Assembly (NCBI RefSeq): GCF_000482325.1
Contig: NZ_KI535295.1
Location: 545,060 to 609,059 of the forward strand
From: Bacillus sp. UNC438CL73TsuS30
GTDB lineage: Bacteria > Bacillota > Bacilli > Bacillales > Cytobacillaceae
Length of the DNA stretch: 64,000 nucleotides
Reading direction: 5' to 3'
Program-made: the position numbers and the translations under genes
Shown: positions 1 to 9,868 of the stretch, one piece after another
Layout of the letters: each line of letters begins with the position of its first letter
Numbering within the stretch: position 1 is the stretch's first letter
Notes under the pieces: model-generated
Told to the model about the DNA's origin: nothing
Database searches by the model: none
The model's input: the letters and a program-made list of their open reading frames with translations, nothing else

Positions 1-954
1 ATCAAGTAATGTAGCCTTCAATTTAGCAATTTTTTTCTCATTCTTTTCCTTTTCATTGTTAATGAATCGTTCAATGTCATTGCCCTGCTGCTTGACTCTG
101 TCTCGTTCCGCCTTACCAAAATAAAAACGATCTAGCATTTCGCTAAGGGTTGGATAGTTCCGGGATTCTCCCTTCAAATGATGGAGTGGAAATAAATAAA
201 AAGCTTCTTTTCCGCCCGCTGAAATAATCGAAGGTGTAATTTCATTATCTTGGATTTGTTTAATCATTCCAATAAACGTTTTTGGTAGGGTGGTGCGGTT
301 AGCAAGCCCGCTTTGAAAGATTACTTCTTTAGCAAATACTGGAGAAATACCGGCAAACTGCTCAACAAGTTGACGGTCCAGCTTACCGCTGTTAAAATCC
401 AATTTCTTTAATACGTCTTCTTCCACTGCTTGAAAGGGATTTTGCTTATTTTGCTCAGGTGGACAGACATACGGCTGCCCTGGTAAAATCGCTCTGTAGC
501 TGTTAACGCTAAAAGATACGTGTTTAATACTATCAAGGATAAGATTTCTGCTTTTATCAACTAAAACTATGTTGCTGTGTCTCCCCATAATCTCAATAAT
601 TAATTGTTTGTAACTGATGTCTCCAATTTCATTTCGACCTTTAATTTCAAAAATAATCATTCGGTCATTATCGACTTGATAAAGATCTTCTAAAATATAT
701 CCTTCAATATGCTTTCGAAGCAGCATACAAAACATTGGAGGTTCACTTGGATTTTCATAAGCTTCATTTGTAAGCTGAACCCTGGCATAGTTCGGATGTG
801 CGGATAATAGCAGCTTTTGATTCACACCATTGGCCCGGATTGTTAAAATCACTTCGTTTTTATATGGTTGATGCACTTTATTAATCCGCCCGCCTTTTAA
901 AGAACGGGAAAGTTCGTCCACCATTGCTTTTGTAAATAAACCATCGAATGACAT
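1..954 (-). CDS. rqcH: Ribosome quality control protein RqcH (Rqc2/NEMF homologue), C-terminal part outside window
   Basis: RqcH binds obstructed 50S-peptidyl-tRNA complexes and adds C-terminal alanine tails that mark stalled nascent chains for degradation (family knowledge; B. subtilis YloA). Seen: 318 codons read leftward from ATG at 954 and stay open to the window edge; the start MSFDGLFTKAMVDEL is the hallmark of the NFACT-N domain, and a lysine/glutamate-rich coiled-coil stretch begins near the cut. The family is usually about 570 residues, so slightly over half is present. The mRNA-sense sequence AAGGATG precedes the start. It is divergent from yloB, as in B. subtilis. It was formerly annotated as a fibronectin-binding protein. 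Confidence 0.93.
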   Translation of the reverse strand, partial: MSFDGLFTKAMVDELSRSLKGGRINKVHQPYKNEVILTIRANGVNQKLLLSAHPNYARVQLTNEAYENPSEPPMFCMLLRKHIEGYILEDLYQVDNDRMIIFEIKGRNEIGDISYKQLIIEIMGRHSNIVLVDKSRNLILDSIKHVSFSVNSYRAILPGQPYVCPPEQNKQNPFQAVEEDVLKKLDFNSGKLDRQLVEQFAGISPVFAKEVIFQSGLANRTTLPKTFIGMIKQIQDNEITPSIISAGGKEAFYLFPLHHLKGESRNYPTLSEMLDRFYFGKAERDRVKQQGNDIERFINNEKEKNEKKIAKLKATLLD

Positions 955-987
955 AGATAAACATCCTTTACTTATCTTTATAGGTCA

Positions 988-1017
988 ATTATATCGTACT
1001 CAATTAAAACCTGTCTT
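988..1017 (-). promoter_or_regulatory. Probable sigma-A promoter of rqcH
   Basis: Read on the minus strand: a -35-like AAGACA (1012-1017), 18 bases, then a perfect -10 TATAAT (988-993), about 35 bases before the rqcH start codon. The -35 matches only partly, so the call rests on the -10 and position. Confidence 0.5.
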
Positions 1018-1099
1018 ATTTTAAACTTTATCATAGCATTTTTTGGGACGAGCGCGAATAAGCTTTCTTTAGAGTAAGTCTATTAAAGGGGGAAGTGAG

Positions 1100-1111
1100 A
1101 TGGTCGGATGA
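1100..1111 (+). other. Three-codon micro-ORF overlapping the yloB start
   Basis: ATG GTC GGA TGA: the stop TGA (1109-1111) overlaps the yloB ATG (1108-1110). The best Shine-Dalgarno match (AAAGGGGG, 1085-1092) is about 7 bases before this ATG but about 15 before the yloB ATG. This suggests translational coupling; it has not been shown. Confidence 0.35.
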
Positions 1112-3786
1112 AGTTCCATGAAATGGAGATTAAACAAGTAGTAAAGGTCTTAGAAACCGACTTTTCTTCTGGTTTATCAACGGAGGAAGTAAAAAAGCGC
1201 ATAGCCCAGCACGGTCATAATGAATTAGACGAGGGAGAAAAGCAATCGGCTTTACTCTTATTTTTTAGTCAATTTAAAGATTTTATGGTTTTAGTGCTGC
1301 TGGCGGCAACATTAATTTCCGGTCTACTAGGCGAATATATTGATGCGATTGCGATCATTGCGATTGTAATCATTAATGGGTTTTTAGGTTTTTTTCAAGA
1401 GCGAAAAGCAGAAAAGTCATTGCAGGCATTAAAGGAATTGTCCGCACCCCAAGTATCGGTCTTACGGGATGGACAATGGCTAAAAATTGCTTCTAAAGAA
1501 ATTGTTATTGGCGATATTCTAAAATTTACAAGCGGAGATCGGATTGGGGCGGATGTCCGTATCATTGAATCGAAAAGCTTAGAAATCGAAGAATCTGCCC
1601 TAACCGGTGAATCTGTACCCGTTTCCAAATCGATCGATGCCTTACAAACAGAAAATCCAGGTATTGGTGACATGGAGAATATCGGCTTTATGGGCACGAT
1701 GATTACAAGAGGAAGCGGGTCAGGGGTTGTTATTGCAACCGGGATGAAAACTGCAATGGGGCAAATTGCTAATTTACTTCAAAATGCTGAGTCCCAGGAA
1801 ACACCCCTGCAGCGTCGTTTGGAGCAGTTAGGGAAAATTCTTATCACAGTAGCATTAGTATTGACCGTGCTGGTTGTAGTAATTGGGGTTTTCCAAGGAC
1901 ATGAGTTGTATGAAATGTTCTTAGCTGGGGTTTCCCTAGCTGTCGCAGCAATCCCTGAAGGTCTGCCAGCGATTGTAACTGTCGCATTATCTCTTGGCGT
2001 CCAAAAGATGATAAAGAAAAATGCGATTGTAAGAAAGATCCAAGCAGTGGAAACCCTTGGTTGTGCCTCCGTTATTTGTTCCGATAAAACGGGAACTATG
2101 ACGCAAAACAAAATGACGGTAACGCACTTATGGAGCAGCGGGCAAACTTGGACTGTGGACGGTGTCGGGTATCAACCGCAAGGGAAATTTTATCGGAATG
2201 AAAAAACAGTTCATCCAAAGGATGAGAAAGCACTGCAGCAAATGCTGATTTTTGGAATGTTGTGTAATCATTCTGATTTAGTCATGAACGAAGAAGAAAT
2301 TATTCTTGATGGTGACCCAACAGAAGGTGCACTCCTTGTTAGTGCAATGAAAGCCGGATTTGACCGTCCTGCCTTATTAAAGGAATTCACAGTTATCAAT
2401 GAATTCCCATTTGATTCAGCGAGAAAAATGATGAGTATGCATGTAAAGGATAAGCAAGGCAGGCATTTTATTGTGACTAAAGGGGCTCCTGATGTTATAT
2501 TGGGAAATTGTGAATCCATCCTCTGGGAAGAGAAAACACAATATTTGGGGCAGGAAATACAGAACAAAGTTCAAGATGCCATCAACGGACTTGCTGCTAA
2601 GGCATTAAGAACCATTGCCATTGCCTTTAAACCGGTTCCAGCGAATACAGTCATCATAAGCGAGCATGAAGCAGAGAAGAAATTAACCTTTATTGGAGTT
2701 CAAGGAATGATTGACCCGCCAAGACCTGAAGTGAGGGATGCGGTAAAAGAATGTAAAGAAGCCGGCATTAAGACCGTCATGATCACAGGAGATCATGTCA
2801 TTACCGCAAAAGCGATTGCCTCGCAGTTAGGAATTCTAACAGGTAAAAGCAAGGTTCTTGATGGGAAGGCATTGTCAGACATGACTGTTGAGGATTTAGA
2901 AAATGTGGTGGAGGATGTATCTGTTTTTGCTAGGGTTTCACCGGAGCATAAATTAAAAATAGTCAAAGCCCTACAAAATAAAGGACATGTTGTGGCGATG
3001 ACCGGTGACGGGGTAAACGATGCACCAGCAATTAAAGCTGCAGACATCGGGGTGGCAATGGGAATTACCGGGACCGATGTAGCCAAGGAAGCATCGGCAC
3101 TCGTATTGTTAGATGATAACTTCGCAACCATAAAGGCGGCTATTAAAGAGGGAAGAAATATATATGAAAATATTCGAAAATTCGTCCGCTATTTACTTGC
3201 CTCCAATGTTGGTGAAATCTTGGTTATGTTATTTGCCATGATTTTAGGCTTACCGTTACCTTTGGTACCTATTCAAATTCTTTGGGTAAACCTGGTAACA
3301 GATGGGCTACCTGCAATGGCACTCGGTCTTGACCGTCCTGAAGAAAATGTCATGAAGCGAAAACCGCGAAGTCCAAATGAAGGTGTATTTTCCAGAGGTT
3401 TGGGCTGGAAAGTGGTTTCAAGAGGTTTTCTTATTGGATTGGTTACATTAATTGCATTTATGATCGTCTACCAAAACGATTCGAGTCGTCTTGATTATGC
3501 CCAGACAATAGCATTTGCAACACTTGTTATGGCTCAGTTGATTCATGTTTTCGATTGTAGGAGTGAAAAGTCGGTACTATCTAGAAACCCTTTCGGAAAT
3601 CAATATCTTGTTTGGGCAGTAATTTCTTCTTTAGTGCTTGTACTGGTCGTCATTTATTATCCGCCATTACAACCTGTTTTCCATACCCTGCCGATTTTAG
3701 CAAAAGATTGGCTGTTAATCTTGGGATTATCCTCGGTTCCAACTTTTTTACTAGCGGGTTCATTTTTGTTAAGAAAAACAAAATAA
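1108..3786 (+). CDS. yloB: P-type (P2A) calcium-transporting ATPase
   Basis: Membrane ATPase of the SERCA/PMCA-like P2A group, expected to export Ca2+; B. subtilis YloB is linked to spore Ca2+ handling and heat resistance. Seen: 892 residues, the full family length; actuator-domain TGES near residue 166, PEGLP in membrane helix 4 near 283, the phosphorylated aspartate in DKTGTMT at about 326, TGDGVNDAP near 631, and about ten hydrophobic helices including four after residue 700. The start MKFHEM matches the B. subtilis protein. A strong GGGGGAAG lies 15 bases upstream and serves a three-codon ORF that ends inside this start codon (see findings). A hairpin terminator follows at 3803. Ion specificity is inferred from homology. 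Confidence 0.93.
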   Translation: MKFHEMEIKQVVKVLETDFSSGLSTEEVKKRIAQHGHNELDEGEKQSALLLFFSQFKDFMVLVLLAATLISGLLGEYIDAIAIIAIVIINGFLGFFQERKAEKSLQALKELSAPQVSVLRDGQWLKIASKEIVIGDILKFTSGDRIGADVRIIESKSLEIEESALTGESVPVSKSIDALQTENPGIGDMENIGFMGTMITRGSGSGVVIATGMKTAMGQIANLLQNAESQETPLQRRLEQLGKILITVALVLTVLVVVIGVFQGHELYEMFLAGVSLAVAAIPEGLPAIVTVALSLGVQKMIKKNAIVRKIQAVETLGCASVICSDKTGTMTQNKMTVTHLWSSGQTWTVDGVGYQPQGKFYRNEKTVHPKDEKALQQMLIFGMLCNHSDLVMNEEEIILDGDPTEGALLVSAMKAGFDRPALLKEFTVINEFPFDSARKMMSMHVKDKQGRHFIVTKGAPDVILGNCESILWEEKTQYLGQEIQNKVQDAINGLAAKALRTIAIAFKPVPANTVIISEHEAEKKLTFIGVQGMIDPPRPEVRDAVKECKEAGIKTVMITGDHVITAKAIASQLGILTGKSKVLDGKALSDMTVEDLENVVEDVSVFARVSPEHKLKIVKALQNKGHVVAMTGDGVNDAPAIKAADIGVAMGITGTDVAKEASALVLLDDNFATIKAAIKEGRNIYENIRKFVRYLLASNVGEILVMLFAMILGLPLPLVPIQILWVNLVTDGLPAMALGLDRPEENVMKRKPRSPNEGVFSRGLGWKVVSRGFLIGLVTLIAFMIVYQNDSSRLDYAQTIAFATLVMAQLIHVFDCRSEKSVLSRNPFGNQYLVWAVISSLVLVLVVIYYPPLQPVFHTLPILAKDWLLILGLSSVPTFLLAGSFLLRKTK

Positions 3787-3790
3787 AGTA

Positions 3791-3799
3791 TGATATAAT
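3791..3799 (+). promoter_or_regulatory. Extended -10 promoter candidate upstream of yloC
   Basis: TGATATAAT is a TG-n-TATAAT extended -10 element. No good -35 is visible. A start about 7 bases downstream would place the hairpin at 3803 at the very 5' end of the RNA. Confidence 0.4.
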
Positions 3800-3802
3800 C
3801 CA

Positions 3803-3836
3803 AAAGGTAGTAGAGGAAACTCTATTACCTTTTTTG
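3803..3836 (+). terminator. Intrinsic terminator after yloB
   Basis: Inverted repeat AAAGGTA-G-TAGAG / CTCTA-T-TACCTTT with a GAAA tetraloop, about 13 base pairs, followed by a T-run. It lies 16 bases after the yloB stop. Confidence 0.85.
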
Positions 3837-3872
3837 ACTAACCGATCACCTATGATTGGATGTGTATACAGA

Positions 3873-4748
3873 ATGGTTATTAGCATGACAGGCTTTGGAA
3901 GAAGTAAAAAGGAATCGGGGTTGTTTTCAGTAAATGTTGAGGTGAAAACCGTTAACCATCGATTTTGTGAATTTAATATTCGAATGCCAAGGCAGCTTTT
4001 GAAAATTGAAGATAAAATGAAGAAAAAATTAAATCAGCATATCCGCCGCGGTAGAGTTGAGGTTTATGTGACCATCGAAGGGGAAAGTGCTGTTACCCGC
4101 AAAATCCATGTTGACTGGAAATTAATAGAGGAATATTACCAATTTATCAATAGTGCCCGTGAAAAGTATGGGCTTGATGGAAAGGTAACCCTTCAGGATT
4201 TACTAAATAATAGTGAACTTATACATATTGAAGAAAGTGAATCAGGGAATGAAGAGCTTGAAAATTTAGTCCTCACTGCAACAGAGGAAGCGGTCATTTT
4301 ATTAAAACAGATGAGGCAGGCTGAAGGGGAGGAACTTAAAAAGGACTTGCTCTCCGCCTTAACTCAATTAGAGAAAAATATAGGTGAACTTCAAGAGTTT
4401 GCTCCACTAGTTCTTCAAAACTATCAAGAGCGTCTAATGAAACGAATGGAAGAGCTGGTAAAGGGACAAATAGACGAAACAAGGATTCTAACAGAAGTTG
4501 CTGTATTTGCCGATAAGGCAGATATTAATGAAGAAATTACACGTCTAAAAAGCCATATCGGTCAATTCATGCAAACACTAAATGAACAGGAACCTATTGG
4601 CAGAAAGCTTGACTTCCTTGTGCAGGAAATGAATAGAGAGGCAAATACAATCGGATCCAAGGCAAATGATGCGGGCATTGCCAAAAAGGTAGTGGAAATA
4701 AAAAGTTTGCTTGAAAAATTAAAGGAACAGGTTCAAAATATCGAGTAG
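3873..4748 (+). CDS. yloC: YicC/YloC-family endoribonuclease
   Basis: Member of the YicC family; the E. coli protein is an RNA endonuclease that cleaves the sRNA RyhB, while the Firmicute role is less defined. Seen: 291 residues, the family length; N-terminal MTGFGRS and VEVKTVNHRF, and the conserved C-terminal segment with GRKLDFLVQEMNREANTIGSK, the family signature of the DUF1732 region. The reading frame is open further upstream, but that stretch overlaps yloB and its terminator, so the ATG at 3873 (MVISMTGFG) is preferred; its ribosome site is weak. It is first in yloC-remA-gmk-rpoZ. Confidence 0.9.
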   Translation: MVISMTGFGRSKKESGLFSVNVEVKTVNHRFCEFNIRMPRQLLKIEDKMKKKLNQHIRRGRVEVYVTIEGESAVTRKIHVDWKLIEEYYQFINSAREKYGLDGKVTLQDLLNNSELIHIEESESGNEELENLVLTATEEAVILLKQMRQAEGEELKKDLLSALTQLEKNIGELQEFAPLVLQNYQERLMKRMEELVKGQIDETRILTEVAVFADKADINEEITRLKSHIGQFMQTLNEQEPIGRKLDFLVQEMNREANTIGSKANDAGIAKKVVEIKSLLEKLKEQVQNIE

Positions 4749-4808
4749 TACCTGTTTAGAAAAGGTTTTCCACGGTCAAAATATATTATTAATGATTGGA
4801 TGAGAGAC

Positions 4809-5072
4809 ATGTCAATTAAATTGATTAATATTGGATATGGAAATATTGTTTCGGCCAATCGAATTATTTCGATCGTTAGTCCGGAATCTGCTCCAATAAA
4901 AAGAATTATTCAGGATGCCCGCGATCGTGGCTCCTTGATTGATGCAACATATGGAAGACGTACACGTGCTGTGATTGTGATGGATAGCGATCATGTTATT
5001 TTATCAGCGGTCCAGCCAGAAACGGTGGCACATCGATTAGCCGACCGTGATGAAATTATTGATGAAGGGTAG
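4809..5072 (+). CDS. remA: Extracellular matrix regulatory protein RemA
   Basis: DNA-binding activator of biofilm matrix operons and osmoprotection genes in B. subtilis; it forms ring-like oligomers and binds upstream of eps, tapA and opuA (known for the family). Seen: 87 residues with the very conserved block [20 protein letters not shown] and [10 protein letters not shown]. The ATG at 4809 ([11 protein letters not shown]) matches the family start and has GGATGAG upstream; an in-frame ATG at 4800 lacks ribosome-site spacing. The gene lies 12 bases before gmk in the same unit. Confidence 0.95.
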   Translation: MSIKLINIGYGNIVSANRIISIVSPESAPIKRIIQDARDRGSLIDATYGRRTRAVIVMDSDHVILSAVQPETVAHRLADRDEIIDEG

Positions 5073-5699
<627 letters not shown>

Positions 5700-5700
5700 A

Positions 5701-5919
5701 ATGTTATATCCTTCTATTGATTCATTACTAGAAAAAATCGATTCAAAATATTCGCTGGTTTCAGTGGCGGCAAAACGTGCCCGTGTCATGCAGCAAGCAA
5801 GAGATGAAAAATTGCCTAAATATGTTTCCTATAAGTTTGTGGGTAAAGCGCTTGAGGAAATTTATAGTGGTGAGCTTACTTACCGCATTTCCAAAAAAGC
5901 TGAAACTTCAGCGGAATAA
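5701..5919 (+). CDS. rpoZ: RNA polymerase omega subunit
   Basis: Small RNA polymerase subunit that helps beta-prime fold and assemble. Seen: 72 residues, starting [20 protein letters not shown], with the conserved AAKRARVMQ and [10 protein letters not shown] segments. The ATG at 5701 is chosen over the TTG at 5692 because GGAGGT (5688-5693) is 7 bases upstream and the protein then matches the family start. It is the last gene of the yloC-remA-gmk-rpoZ unit, followed by a terminator. Confidence 0.94.
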   Translation: MLYPSIDSLLEKIDSKYSLVSVAAKRARVMQQARDEKLPKYVSYKFVGKALEEIYSGELTYRISKKAETSAE

Positions 5920-5954
5920 GTTAGATTTATTCCTTAAGGAAATCATAAAAAGAA

Positions 5955-5999
5955 GGTCTGACGGCAAAGGGACTCCTTATGTGTCAGGCTTTTTTATTT
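5955..5999 (+). terminator. Intrinsic terminator after rpoZ
   Basis: Outer stem GGTCTGAC / GTCAGGCT (two G-U pairs) enclosing an inner AAGG-GACT-CCTT hairpin, followed by TTTTTTATTTT. Confidence 0.8.
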
Positions 6000-6136
6000 T
6001 ACCTATGTTAAAGGGCAAGTTATTTTTAAAACAATGTCGCATTTTGTTGAAAAAAAGAGGAAATAGATGAAAAATTAACAGCTTTCTAGCATAATAAAAG
6101 AAATGACAAAGTGTGGAATAGAAGCGGGGGTTCTTT

Positions 6137-7357
6137 ATGTTACAGGATAAAAAAATCGTATTATGTGTTACGGGGGGAATAGCTGTATATAAAGCTGCTG
6201 CCTTAACAAGCAAACTAGTACAGGCAGGCGTACAGGTGAAAGTGATTTTGAGTGAGTCTGCTTCAAAATTTGTAACCCCATTAACCTTTCAAGCATTATC
6301 ACGGAATGAAGTCTATATAGATACTTTTGATGAAAAAGACCCAAGTGTCATAGCCCATATCAATCTTGCAGATTGGGCAGACCTGATTCTCGTTGCACCG
6401 GCAACTGCCAATACAATCGCAAAGCTTGCAAATGGACTAGGGGACAATATGATGACCACTACTTTATTAGCAACGCAAGCACCAGTATGGATTGCACCGG
6501 CAATGAACGTACATATGTATGACCATCCGGCTGTCAAAAAGAATCTGGCTATTTTAGCTGAGTATGGGTATCGGTTTATTGAACCAAGTGAAGGCTATCT
6601 TGCCTGCGGTTATATTGGAAAAGGGCGCTTAGAAGAGCCTGAAAAAATAGTAGAGTTGGTACAGTCGTATTTTCAAAAAGACGCTCCCTTACTTAAGGGA
6701 AAAACCGTGGTCATTACTGCAGGACCGACAAGGGAGAAAATTGATCCCGTCCGGTTTATTTCGAATCACTCGACAGGAAAAATGGGTTATGCTCTAGCAG
6801 AACAGGCTAGAAAAAATGGGGCAAAGGTGGTTCTGATTTCCGGACCTGTTTCCTTGCCAGATCCTGCTGGAATAAAAGTAATAAAGGTAGAATGTGCAGA
6901 GGAAATGTACAAGGAGGCACTCCGTTTTTTTGACGATGCCGATGTTGTGGTTAAAACGGCGGCTGTTGCCGATTACCGTCCGAAAGTTATCCATGAACAA
7001 AAGGTTAAAAAACAACCGGAGGATGCGGTAATTGAGCTTGAAAGGACAAAGGATATTTTAGCTGAGCTTGGGAAACGAAAAAATAAGCAGGTACTAATTG
7101 GCTTTGCTGCCGAAACCAATAATGTAGAGGAATATGCCCGCAAGAAATTACAGGGCAAAAATGCGGATTTAATTGTCGCTAATAATGTTAAGGCAGAGGG
7201 CGCAGGATTTGGAACGGAAACGAATATAGTCACGCTGTTTAAACGGGACGGATCGGTTAAGGAATTGCCAATCATGTCTAAACAAGCCGTTGCTGAAAAA
7301 ATTATTGAAGAAATTTCCTTGATACTAAAGGACTTGGCTGAAAATGAAAATTGCTAG
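6137..7357 (+). CDS. coaBC: Bifunctional phosphopantothenoylcysteine decarboxylase / phosphopantothenate-cysteine ligase
   Basis: Catalyses two consecutive steps of coenzyme A synthesis: CTP-dependent ligation of cysteine to 4'-phosphopantothenate, then FMN-dependent decarboxylation to 4'-phosphopantetheine. Seen: 406 residues; N-terminal flavoprotein domain (about 1-185) with CVTGGIAVYKAA, the PAMNVHMY motif and the substrate-clamp ACGYIGKGRL; C-terminal CoaB domain from about 190 with TAGPTREKIDPVRFISNHST, VKTAAVADYRP and a GFAAET motif. The 3' end overlaps priA by 14 bases. It opens the long operon running to thiN; GGGGG precedes the ATG. Confidence 0.96.
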   Translation: MLQDKKIVLCVTGGIAVYKAAALTSKLVQAGVQVKVILSESASKFVTPLTFQALSRNEVYIDTFDEKDPSVIAHINLADWADLILVAPATANTIAKLANGLGDNMMTTTLLATQAPVWIAPAMNVHMYDHPAVKKNLAILAEYGYRFIEPSEGYLACGYIGKGRLEEPEKIVELVQSYFQKDAPLLKGKTVVITAGPTREKIDPVRFISNHSTGKMGYALAEQARKNGAKVVLISGPVSLPDPAGIKVIKVECAEEMYKEALRFFDDADVVVKTAAVADYRPKVIHEQKVKKQPEDAVIELERTKDILAELGKRKNKQVLIGFAAETNNVEEYARKKLQGKNADLIVANNVKAEGAGFGTETNIVTLFKRDGSVKELPIMSKQAVAEKIIEEISLILKDLAENENC

Positions 7358-9755
7358 TGTTATTGTCGATGTCCCGACAAAACAAACCGATAAGCCTTTT
7401 GATTATTTAATTCCCGACCAATGGGAAGATACGATTCAGCCAGGAATGAGAGTAATCGTTCCTTTTGGTCCTAGAAAAATACAAGGGTTTGTGACGGAGC
7501 TGAAAAACCAATCAGAATTTAAACAGTTAAAAGCAATAAGTGAGCCAATGGACCTTGAACCTGTATTAAATAAAGAATTACTAGAACTTGGAAACTGGCT
7601 GACCGAACATACTCTTTGTTTTAAGATTTTTTCCTATCAAGTGATGCTGCCTGCAGCTTTAAAAGCAAAATATCAGAAAAAAGTAAAACTTGCCAGCGGC
7701 ACCAAGCTTTATGATTTACCGGAGCCCCTTTCGTCATTCTTTCATCAAGACGGAACCATTCATTGGGACGAGGCATTAAAGTCCGGGATTGTGCCTAAGC
7801 TTCAGCGAGAAGCGGCCAAAGGTCATCTTGAGGTAATCTATGAGGTAAAAGAAAAACTCAAAAAAAAGCAAATTAAAATGATCCGTCCATTGCTTCCTCT
7901 ACCGGAGCTAACAGATGAAATGAAACAAATACCGGCAAGAGCCGCGAAACAAAAAGAAGTACTCAGGTATTTTATCGAAAACTATCGTGAAATTGAACTA
8001 AAACAATTATTAGATGACTTACATACCACTAAAAGTACAGTCAATGCCTTAATTGAAAAAAAACTTCTTAAGGAAAGGGATGCAGAAGTTTATCGGGACC
8101 CGTTTGAGCATCGAACATTTGAGAGGACTTTAAGTTTGCCGCTAACTGAGCACCAGCAAAAAGCCATTGGGCCAATTTTAAAATCTATTGATGAAAATCA
8201 ACATGAGGTCTATTTACTTTATGGGGTGACTGGGAGTGGTAAAACCGAAATCTATTTGCAATCGATTCAGGATTGCCTTGAAAAGGGAAAAGAAGCGATT
8301 GTTCTTGTGCCTGAAATAGCGCTCACTCCGCAAATGGTAAATCGCTTCAAAGGAAGGTTTGGAGACCTTGTCGCAGTTATGCACAGCGGATTGTCAGCCG
8401 GTGAAAAATACGATGAATGGCGGAAAATTTTACGCCGTGAAGTAAGTGTGGTGGTCGGAGCACGATCAGCCATCTTTGCTCCTTTCGAAAACTTGGGTAT
8501 TATCATAATCGATGAGGAACATGAAACAAGTTATAAGCAGGAGGACATGCCGCGTTATCATGCGCGTGATGTTGCCATTAAACGTGCGGAAACCTATAAC
8601 TGTCCGGTTGTACTAGGAAGTGCTACTCCGTCTCTGGAATCATTTGCACGGGCTCAGAAAGGGGTATATAAGCTCCTGTCACTTCCAAGCAGGATGAATA
8701 ACCAAGCCCTGCCATCAGTAGAAATCATTGATATGCGTGAGGAATTGCGGGAAGGAAATCGTTCCATGTTTTCACGAAGCTTATTCGATAAGTTGAAGGA
8801 CCGTATAGAGAAAAATCAGCAAACTGTTTTATTTTTAAATAAACGAGGACACTCTTCGTTTGTGATGTGCCGGGATTGTGGCTATGTGATTAATTGTCCG
8901 AATTGCGATATATCCTTAACCTACCATCGCGCAAGTGAACAAATGAAATGCCACTATTGTGGGTATGAAAGTTATGTACCGAAGCAATGTCCAGAATGCT
9001 TAAGTGAACATATCCGGTATTTTGGGACAGGTACACAGAAAGTGGAGGCAGAACTTGGAAAAATTTTGCCTGAGGCAAGAATTATTCGTATGGATGTAGA
9101 TACAACCGGTCGAAAAGGGGCACATGAAAAACTTTTACAAGAGTTTCAGGATGGTAAAGCTGATATTCTTTTAGGGACGCAAATGATAGCAAAGGGACTT
9201 GATTTTCCCAACATCACGCTTGTCGGGGTCCTTTCAGCCGATACGATGCTTCATCTTCCCGATTTCCGCTCGTCTGAGAAAACCTTTCAGTTACTAACAC
9301 AGGTTAGCGGGAGGGCAGGTCGGCACAAATTGCCGGGAGAGGTAATTATTCAAACCTATACCCCAGAGCATTATAGTGTTGAGCTTGCAGGTACTCAGGA
9401 TTATGATCTTTTTTATAACAAGGAAATGATGGTTCGAAAAGTCCGTCACTACCCGCCATTTTATTATTTAACCCTTATCACCGTCAGTCATGAGCAGTTG
9501 ATGACAGTCGTTTCAGTAACGGAGAAAATTGTAGGTTATATCCGCTCGAGGGTATCGAATGAAACGGTTGTTTTAGGACCAACAGCCTCGCCTATTCCCC
9601 GTATTAATAATAGATATCGATATCAATGTTTGATAAAATACAAGCGGGAGAAAGACCTTTCCAGAACGCTTAAAACAATTCTTGATCAATATCAAAAAGA
9701 TATGGCCAATGGATTACAAGTCTCGATTGATTTAAATCCGTTTATTTTGATGTAG
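7344..9755 (+). CDS. priA: Primosomal protein N', replication restart helicase PriA
   Basis: DEAH-type 3'-5' helicase that recognises stalled forks and D-loops and directs DnaD/DnaB/DnaI loading of the replicative helicase. Seen: 803 residues; N-terminal 3'-OH-binding domain, Walker A GVTGSGKTE at about 294-302, DEEH near 389, SATPS, eight cysteines in four CxxC pairs between about 510 and 552 forming the two zinc sites, then the C-terminal helicase lobe with QMIAKGLDFPN and QVSGRAGR. Its start lies inside coaBC, indicating coupling. Confidence 0.97.
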   Translation: MKIASVIVDVPTKQTDKPFDYLIPDQWEDTIQPGMRVIVPFGPRKIQGFVTELKNQSEFKQLKAISEPMDLEPVLNKELLELGNWLTEHTLCFKIFSYQVMLPAALKAKYQKKVKLASGTKLYDLPEPLSSFFHQDGTIHWDEALKSGIVPKLQREAAKGHLEVIYEVKEKLKKKQIKMIRPLLPLPELTDEMKQIPARAAKQKEVLRYFIENYREIELKQLLDDLHTTKSTVNALIEKKLLKERDAEVYRDPFEHRTFERTLSLPLTEHQQKAIGPILKSIDENQHEVYLLYGVTGSGKTEIYLQSIQDCLEKGKEAIVLVPEIALTPQMVNRFKGRFGDLVAVMHSGLSAGEKYDEWRKILRREVSVVVGARSAIFAPFENLGIIIIDEEHETSYKQEDMPRYHARDVAIKRAETYNCPVVLGSATPSLESFARAQKGVYKLLSLPSRMNNQALPSVEIIDMREELREGNRSMFSRSLFDKLKDRIEKNQQTVLFLNKRGHSSFVMCRDCGYVINCPNCDISLTYHRASEQMKCHYCGYESYVPKQCPECLSEHIRYFGTGTQKVEAELGKILPEARIIRMDVDTTGRKGAHEKLLQEFQDGKADILLGTQMIAKGLDFPNITLVGVLSADTMLHLPDFRSSEKTFQLLTQVSGRAGRHKLPGEVIIQTYTPEHYSVELAGTQDYDLFYNKEMMVRKVRHYPPFYYLTLITVSHEQLMTVVSVTEKIVGYIRSRVSNETVVLGPTASPIPRINNRYRYQCLIKYKREKDLSRTLKTILDQYQKDMANGLQVSIDLNPFILM

Positions 9756-9868
9756 TCTACGCGATAATATGACGTTTTCGATTACGATTAGAAACTTTTG
9801 GTGAAAATAAGTAGTAATAATATTCTTATTTTTTATCCTATATACAACAAATATAGGGAGGAAGAAAT

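Noticed and set aside
1395..3131. Several antisense reading frames of about 100 codons inside yloB, and similar ones within most genes
   Set aside because: They lie opposite strongly conserved genes, have no ribosome sites and show serine/proline-rich compositions typical of shadow frames.
3612..3872. Upstream extension of yloC by 87 codons
   Set aside because: It would overlap the yloB 3' end and run through the terminator hairpin, and family members start at MTGFGR.
5777..6070. 97-codon frame over rpoZ and its terminator
   Set aside because: It overlaps rpoZ in another frame and crosses the terminator; no ribosome site or family resemblance.
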